From Hyphomicrobiales bacterium (lineage in GTDB: Bacteria; Pseudomonadota; Alphaproteobacteria; Rhizobiales; Kaistiaceae): DNA of 10,347 nucleotides. This document shows, one piece after another, positions 6,254-10,347 of this stretch. The position numbers and the translations under genes were made by a program. How positions within the stretch are numbered: the stretch's first letter is position 1; the number at the start of each line of letters is the position of its first letter. The notes under the pieces are model-generated. The model searched no databases and was not told the DNA's origin. It was given only the letters and a program-made list of their open reading frames with translations. The stretch is taken from assembly GCA_017305815.1 (NCBI GenBank), contig JAFKJZ010000443.1, forward strand, positions 1-10,347, in the 5' to 3' direction.

Positions 6254-7408
6254 CTAGGAGACGGCCGCCACCACGGCCGCGATAACCCGATCGACCTCGG
6301 CGGCGGTCAGATCCGGGTGCATCGGCAGGCTGATGACGGTCGAAGCGAACTTCTCCGAGACCGGCAGCGGCCGCTTCGGCGCCTCGGCAAAAGCGGGATG
6401 CTGGTGCAGCGCCAGGCGGTAGAAAAAGGCGTTGCCGATGCTCTGCGCGTCGAGCGCCGCCTTCAGCGCATCGCGGTCCTCGACCGTGATCGTGTAGATC
6501 GCATTGGCGCTGAAATAGCCGGCGGGCCGCTTCTGCACGCCGACCTTGCCGGTCAGCGCCGCGTCGTAGCGCCTGGCGACCTGGTCGCGCCGCTCCAGCT
6601 CTTCCTCGAAGATCGTCAGCTTCGAGAGCAACACGGCGGCCTGCAGCGTGTCGAGACGGCCGGTGATGCCGTTGCGAACGGCGACGTCGCCGGTGCCCTG
6701 GCGGCCATGCGAACGCAGCGTGCGCACCGCATCGGCGATCTCGTCATTGTCGGTCAGGATCGCGCCGCCATCGCCATAGCAGCCGAGCGGCTTGGTCGGG
6801 TAGAAGCTCGTGGCCGAGATCGGCGCCATGCCGCCGACGCGGCTGTTGCCGGAACGGCCGCCGAAGCTCTGCGCGGCGTCCGAGAACACCGTCATGTCGT
6901 GCTTCGCCGCGATCTTGCCGATCGCCTCGTAATCCGCCGGCAGGCCGTAGAGATCGACCGGCATGACGACGCGCGGCTTCAACTCGCCCTTCGCCACCAC
7001 TTCGGCGATGGCGCGCTCGAGATCGGCCGGATCCATGTTGCAGGTCGCCGGATCGACATCGACGAAGATCGGCGTCGCGTTCACCGAGCAGACGGCGCCC
7101 GCCGTCGCGGCGAAGGTGAAGGCGGGAACGAACACAGCGTCGCCCGGACCGATGCCGAGCGCCATCAGACCGATCATCAGCGCGTCGCGGCCGCTCGAAA
7201 CGGCGATTGCGTGCGGGACGCTGGCAAAGGCAGCCAGCTTGGCCTCGAGCTCCGAAACCTCGGGGCCGAGGATGAACTGGCCATGCGTCAGCACCGCATC
7301 CATCCGCCGGCGGACATCGTCGTGAATCCGGCGCTGCTGGCGCTGCAGATCGAAGAAACCGATGCGGTCGGAAGCGACGGCGACGGTCGGTTGCGTGGAA
7401 GCTGCCAT
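6254..7408 (-). CDS. gnnB: DegT/DnrJ/EryC1/StrS aminotransferase, GnnB/WbpE-like
   Basis: PLP-dependent sugar aminotransferase, 384 residues, cytosolic. The N-terminus has the family's FFDLQRQQRRIHDDV and HGQFILGPEVSELE. The cofactor region includes SSGRDAL, PAFTFAATA, MPVDLYG and DAAQSFGG. Lys206 in SFYPTKPLGCYGDGG is the expected Schiff-base lysine. The order and wording are very close to WbpE, which aminates the 3-keto group of a UDP-GlcNAc-derived uronate. Since its partner upstream is GnnA-like, I favour GnnB: conversion of UDP-3-keto-GlcNAc to UDP-GlcNAc3N with glutamate, for diamino-sugar lipid A. A WbpE-type role in O-antigen remains possible, though no WbpA or glycosyltransferase is in view. 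ATG 7408 shares its A with the upstream TGA; GGAG lies 10 nt before. Confidence 0.8.
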   Translation of the reverse strand: MAASTQPTVAVASDRIGFFDLQRQQRRIHDDVRRRMDAVLTHGQFILGPEVSELEAKLAAFASVPHAIAVSSGRDALMIGLMALGIGPGDAVFVPAFTFAATAGAVCSVNATPIFVDVDPATCNMDPADLERAIAEVVAKGELKPRVVMPVDLYGLPADYEAIGKIAAKHDMTVFSDAAQSFGGRSGNSRVGGMAPISATSFYPTKPLGCYGDGGAILTDNDEIADAVRTLRSHGRQGTGDVAVRNGITGRLDTLQAAVLLSKLTIFEEELERRDQVARRYDAALTGKVGVQKRPAGYFSANAIYTITVEDRDALKAALDAQSIGNAFFYRLALHQHPAFAEAPKRPLPVSEKFASTVISLPMHPDLTAAEVDRVIAAVVAAVS

Positions 7409-8376
7409 CAGTGCTGGTCTCCAATAGAGACGGTCGCGCCACGGCGCGACGTCTGTGCAATTCGCTGAATGATCATGTCGGCGACGACCAGGGCGTCGAG
7501 CCCGGCCTTGCCGTCGACGACGGCCCGGCCCCGGCCGGCGACCGCGTCGAGGAACGAGTCGATTTCGAGCGCCAGATTGTCGCTCGGCGGAACGGCGATC
7601 TCCTCCTGCGCCAGCACGGTGTGTCCGCGCGCGACGGAGGTGACTGTGCGGGCGGCGAGATCGGCCACCCAGTAATGCCCGGGCTCGACCACCTTGACCG
7701 TGCGCTCCGAACGGTCGGCGATGCGGCTGGCCGAGAGATGCGCCACGGCGCCATTGGCGAAGCGCAGCTGCGCCTGCGCGAAATCATTGGTCGGCGCCAG
7801 CACGGGAGAGCCCATCGCCTCGACGGCAATGACCTCGGAACCGATCAGCGCCAGGACCAAGTCTATGTCGTGGATCATCAGGTCGAGCACGACGTCGACG
7901 TCGATGGCGCGGCCCTTCCAGGGACCGATCCGCGTGCACTCGACCGTGAGCGGCGTCTTCACCTTGTCGCGCAGCAGCCCGAACACCGGCGAGAAACGCT
8001 CGATATGGCCGATCTGCAGGACGACGCCCCTGGCCTCAGCCCGCGCGATCAGGTCGCGCGCCGCATCCGGCGAATCGCAGATCGGCTTCTCGATCAGGAC
8101 ATGCACGCCGGCATCGATGAATTCGGCGGCGACGGCATGATGCAGCGAGGTGGGGACCGTGATCGACACGGCATCGACCTTGCCGATCAGGTCGCGGGGA
8201 TCGGAGAGCGGCGTCGTACCGTGTTGAGCTGCGACCGCTTCGGCGCGCTCCCGGTCGGCATCCACGACGGCCACGAGGCGGCCCTTCGGATTGGCGGCGT
8301 GCTGCCGCGCGTGGAAGGAACCGAAATAACCGAGCCCGATGACCCCGGTCCTGATTTCGCTCGTCGTCAATCCCAC
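7408..8376 (-). CDS. gnnA: Gfo/Idh/MocA oxidoreductase, GnnA-like UDP-GlcNAc 3-dehydrogenase
   Basis: NAD(P)-dependent sugar dehydrogenase, 322 residues from GTG 8376. Visible features are the nucleotide-binding GLGYFG (14-19), an acidic VVDAD strand end (37-41), EKP (96-98) with the conserved Lys97, GHIERFSP (123-130), and DLMIHDID (165-172) with the likely catalytic His169. 'GHxERF' and 'LDLMIHDID' are typical of the GnnA group, which oxidises the 3-OH of UDP-GlcNAc. The stop overlaps the aminotransferase start (TGATG), so the two are translationally coupled. The start is uncertain: TTG 8370 (320 aa) or TTG 8448 (346 aa) are alternatives and none has a convincing Shine-Dalgarno. Other sugar-nucleotide dehydrogenases (WbpB/WlbA) are close alternatives. 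Confidence 0.78.
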   Translation of the reverse strand: MGLTTSEIRTGVIGLGYFGSFHARQHAANPKGRLVAVVDADRERAEAVAAQHGTTPLSDPRDLIGKVDAVSITVPTSLHHAVAAEFIDAGVHVLIEKPICDSPDAARDLIARAEARGVVLQIGHIERFSPVFGLLRDKVKTPLTVECTRIGPWKGRAIDVDVVLDLMIHDIDLVLALIGSEVIAVEAMGSPVLAPTNDFAQAQLRFANGAVAHLSASRIADRSERTVKVVEPGHYWVADLAARTVTSVARGHTVLAQEEIAVPPSDNLALEIDSFLDAVAGRGRAVVDGKAGLDALVVADMIIQRIAQTSRRGATVSIGDQH

Positions 8377-8525
8377 TACTTTCTGCAATCCGCGATAGGA
8401 ACGAAGCAGCCCGCTTCGCCCGCACCGGTCTAACGAATTCTCGCTCAAAGTCGATCAATGGCCGCACAAACACGGTCACATTTTGTCCATCTGGGAAACA
8501 TGGCGCGACACGGCGGGCTTGGTCA

Positions 8526-8539
8526 TCACGTCCGCGTGA
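8526..8539. promoter_or_regulatory. Small inverted repeat in the gnnA/esterase divergent gap
   Basis: TCACG-TCCG-CGTGA (5-bp arms) lies in the 251-nt divergent gap 8377-8627. That gap holds no gene I can support. A lone TATATC (8578-8583) resembles a -10 box for the esterase, but without a matching -35. This is a weak operator candidate only. Confidence 0.15.
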
Positions 8540-8627
8540 CAGATCGCCGCCAAGGATGCCCCGAAAGCCTCGGCCCCTATATCATCGGCCGTGTGCCGGC
8601 CGTCCCCGGCAGTTCGGAACCCTTAAC

Positions 8628-9599
8628 ATGCCCCAACGAATGTTCGCCGTCCTGTGCCGCTCGCTCCTCTGCGGCGCCGGGATGATCGGTGCTGCCCAGG
8701 CGCATGGAATCGTCGAGCGCCACCTGACGGCGCCCAGCGCCGCCCTCGGCCATGCCATCCCCTATTCGCTCTACAAGCCGGCGGCGGCGCCGGCCGCCGG
8801 CACGCGCTGGCCGGTGCTGTACCTGCTGCATGGCGGTGGCGGCGGCGACCAGGACTGGCTCGAGTACGGCAAGATCGCCGCGACGCTCGACGACGAGATC
8901 GCAGCGGGCAAGATGCCGCCGCTGGTCGTCGTCATGCCGGATGGCGGCGGCGAGAGCTGGTTCGTCGACAACACCGACCCCGGCGGAGCCGGCAAGGTCG
9001 AGACCGCGCTGTCGACCGATCTCGTCGAGGCGATCGACACGACGCTGCCGACCGCTGCCTGCCGCTCCGGAAGAGCCGTCGGCGGCCTCTCCATGGGCGG
9101 CTATGGCGCGACCTTGTTCGCCCTCGATCATCCGGACCGTTTCGTTGCGGCAATCAGCCTCTCCGGTGCGATTGCCGAGCCGATCGACCCGGATGACGCG
9201 GTGCGGATCAAGAAGGGCGACGAATACTACGACGGCGCCTTCGGCAAGCCCTTCGACGTCGAGCGCTACAACGCCGCCAACGTCTTTCCGCGCGTCGACA
9301 AGGATGCCGAGCTTCCGGACAAGCCGAGCTTCTGGATCACCGCCGGCGACCGCGACGGGCTCGGCATCATCACCGGATCGGCGGAACTGCATGTCGCGTT
9401 GCGGCGCGCCGGCTATGACACGACGCTGCGCATCGGCGCGGGCCAGTATGACTGGACCAACTGGGCGCAGTCGATCGTCCCGGCGCTCGACTGGCTGGCG
9501 CCGCAACTGCGTGATTCGTGCCCGCCGATGCGGTCGACCGCCGCCGCCGGCCCTGCCCTAGGTCAGGCCGAACCAAAGGGCGGCGAAGCCCAGAAATGA
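8628..9599 (+). CDS. Exported esterase-fold protein (FrmB/EstA-like), catalytic His apparently lost
   Basis: 323 residues from ATG 8628 (weak GGAA upstream; ATG 8640 is an alternative). An N-terminal signal peptide is likely, with hydrophobic residues 6-22 and cleavage after AQA at 25, so the protein should be periplasmic or secreted. The domain is alpha/beta hydrolase of the Esterase (PF00756/COG0627) type: LLHGGGGGDQDWLEYG, then VVVMPDGGGESWFVD, the nucleophile elbow GGLSMGG with Ser155, and Asp241 in TAGDRDG. Where the family has 'GGHDW..W' this protein has GQYDWTNW, with Tyr274 in place of the catalytic His. The fold is clear but activity is doubtful. A Pro/Ala-rich tail (298-323) runs over the end of mgtE, a 42-bp convergent overlap. 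Substrate unknown. Confidence 0.82.
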   Translation: MPQRMFAVLCRSLLCGAGMIGAAQAHGIVERHLTAPSAALGHAIPYSLYKPAAAPAAGTRWPVLYLLHGGGGGDQDWLEYGKIAATLDDEIAAGKMPPLVVVMPDGGGESWFVDNTDPGGAGKVETALSTDLVEAIDTTLPTAACRSGRAVGGLSMGGYGATLFALDHPDRFVAAISLSGAIAEPIDPDDAVRIKKGDEYYDGAFGKPFDVERYNAANVFPRVDKDAELPDKPSFWITAGDRDGLGIITGSAELHVALRRAGYDTTLRIGAGQYDWTNWAQSIVPALDWLAPQLRDSCPPMRSTAAAGPALGQAEPKGGEAQK

Positions 9600-10347
9600 G
9601 AAGAAGCCGACGAGATCGGTGATCGTCGTCACGAAGGAGCTGGAGGCGACCGCCGGATCGATCTTCAGCCGGTTCAGAGCGAGCGGGATCAGAATGCCGC
9701 CGAGCGCTGCGGCGATCAGGTTGATCACCATCGCCGCGGCGATGACGAAGCCAAGATCAAAGATTCCGAAGCGGTAGACGGCCATCGCGCCGACGATCGC
9801 GGCGAACACAAAGCCGTTGAACATGCCGACCACGAGTTCGCGTCCGATGACGCGGAGCACATTGTGCGGCCCGAGTTCGCGCATGGCGATGGCGCGGACC
9901 GCCACCGTCATGGTCTGCGTGCCGGCATTGCCGCCCTGGCTGGCGACGATCGGCATCAGCACGGCGAGCGCCACCATCTTCTGCAGCTGGTGCTCGAACA
10001 GGCCGATGACGAAGGACGCCATCACGGCCGTGATCAGGTTGATGAACAGCCAGGGAAACCGGCTCTTGGCGATGTACCAGACCTTGTCCGACACTTCTTC
10101 GTCGCCGACGCCGCCGAGGCGCTTGATGTCCTCGTCGGCTTCCTCCTGGATGACGTCGACGATGTCGTCGATGGTGAGCAGGCCGACGAGACGGTCCGAT
10201 TCGTCGACGACGGCGGCCGAGATCAGGTTGTAGCGCTGGAAGGTACGCGCCGCCTCTTCCTGGTCCCCGGTAGCGCGGATCAGGTGATGCGCCTCGCTGA
10301 CGAGGTCGGCGATCTTGCTCGGGCGCTTTGTGCGCAGCAGGCGGTTC
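9558..10347 (-). CDS. mgtE: Magnesium transporter MgtE, C-terminal part, cut by window edge
   Basis: Inner-membrane Mg2+ channel/transporter; 262 C-terminal residues are visible and the N-terminus lies beyond the right edge. First comes the end of a CBS domain (about 10346-10130: QRYNLISAAVVDESDRLVG, then LLTIDDIVDVIQEEADED), the Mg2+-sensing cytosolic part. A connecting helix (IKRLGGVGDEEV) follows. The pore domain then has five hydrophobic helices, including the signature ASQGGNAGTQTMTVAVRAIA and a last helix with SSFVTTITDLVGF. Its conserved Asp lines the pore Mg2+ site in characterised MgtE. The protein ends normally at GLT. The gene is convergent with the esterase and overlaps it by 42 bp. 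A GTG at 10094 is internal and not the start. Confidence 0.93.
   Translation of the reverse strand, partial: NRLLRTKRPSKIADLVSEAHHLIRATGDQEEAARTFQRYNLISAAVVDESDRLVGLLTIDDIVDVIQEEADEDIKRLGGVGDEEVSDKVWYIAKSRFPWLFINLITAVMASFVIGLFEHQLQKMVALAVLMPIVASQGGNAGTQTMTVAVRAIAMRELGPHNVLRVIGRELVVGMFNGFVFAAIVGAMAVYRFGIFDLGFVIAAAMVINLIAAALGGILIPLALNRLKIDPAVASSSFVTTITDLVGFFSFLGFAALWFGLT

Noticed and set aside
8377..8448. Extending gnnA upstream to TTG 8448
   Set aside because: No Shine-Dalgarno, and the extra 24 residues precede the point where the NAD-binding strand normally begins. GTG 8376 is preferred, with low certainty.
1..10347. tRNA, rRNA, CRISPR, insertion sequences, phage or toxin-antitoxin genes
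   Set aside because: No tandem repeats with spacers, no tRNA-like cloverleaf, no transposase or integrase motifs, and no terminal inverted repeats with target duplications were seen.

Overview
The window is high-GC (by eye roughly two thirds G+C), densely coded chromosomal DNA. The proteins look alphaproteobacterial, most likely order Hyphomicrobiales (Rhizobiales). Pointers are a membrane-anchored DnaJ-type protein beside panC, the DUF1489, DUF599 and DUF3253 families, and a GnnA/GnnB-like pair, known from bacteria whose lipid A contains 2,3-diamino-2,3-dideoxyglucose. The genus cannot be fixed from this sequence. There is no phage, insertion sequence, CRISPR array, tRNA or rRNA; it reads as ordinary core and housekeeping DNA.

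Layout. 1-333 (-): N-terminal part of a TIM14-like DnaJ-family membrane protein, cut by the window edge. 526-1374 (+): panC, pantothenate synthetase. 1380-1817 (-): DUF1489 protein, tail to tail with panC. 1979-3309 (+): a possible 24-residue leader ORF, a 63-residue two-helix membrane protein, a DUF599 membrane protein and a DUF3253 protein, the last two overlapping by 4 nt. 3306-8376 (-): a co-directional run which, in transcription order, is gnnA-like dehydrogenase, gnnB-like aminotransferase, membrane diguanylate cyclase, aldo/keto reductase and YdcF/ElyC-type DUF218 protein. 8628-9599 (+): exported esterase-fold protein. 9558-10347 (-): C-terminal part of an MgtE magnesium transporter, cut by the right edge.

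How the genes relate. The clearest functional unit is gnnA-gnnB, with a TGATG stop/start overlap, predicted to make UDP-GlcNAc3N for lipid A. A 107-nt gap with two strong inverted repeats separates it from the diguanylate cyclase, so that gene and the two after it may be a separate unit. PanC makes pantothenate for CoA; MgtE imports Mg2+. The other genes have only family-level assignments.

Points worth checking: the esterase has Tyr where the family has its catalytic His; the diguanylate cyclase lacks the Arg of the RxxD inhibitory site; structured gaps lie before the cyclase and DUF599 genes; and all nine CTAG tetranucleotides lie in stop codons or between the well-supported genes. I see no strong candidate for a wholly new multi-gene system.
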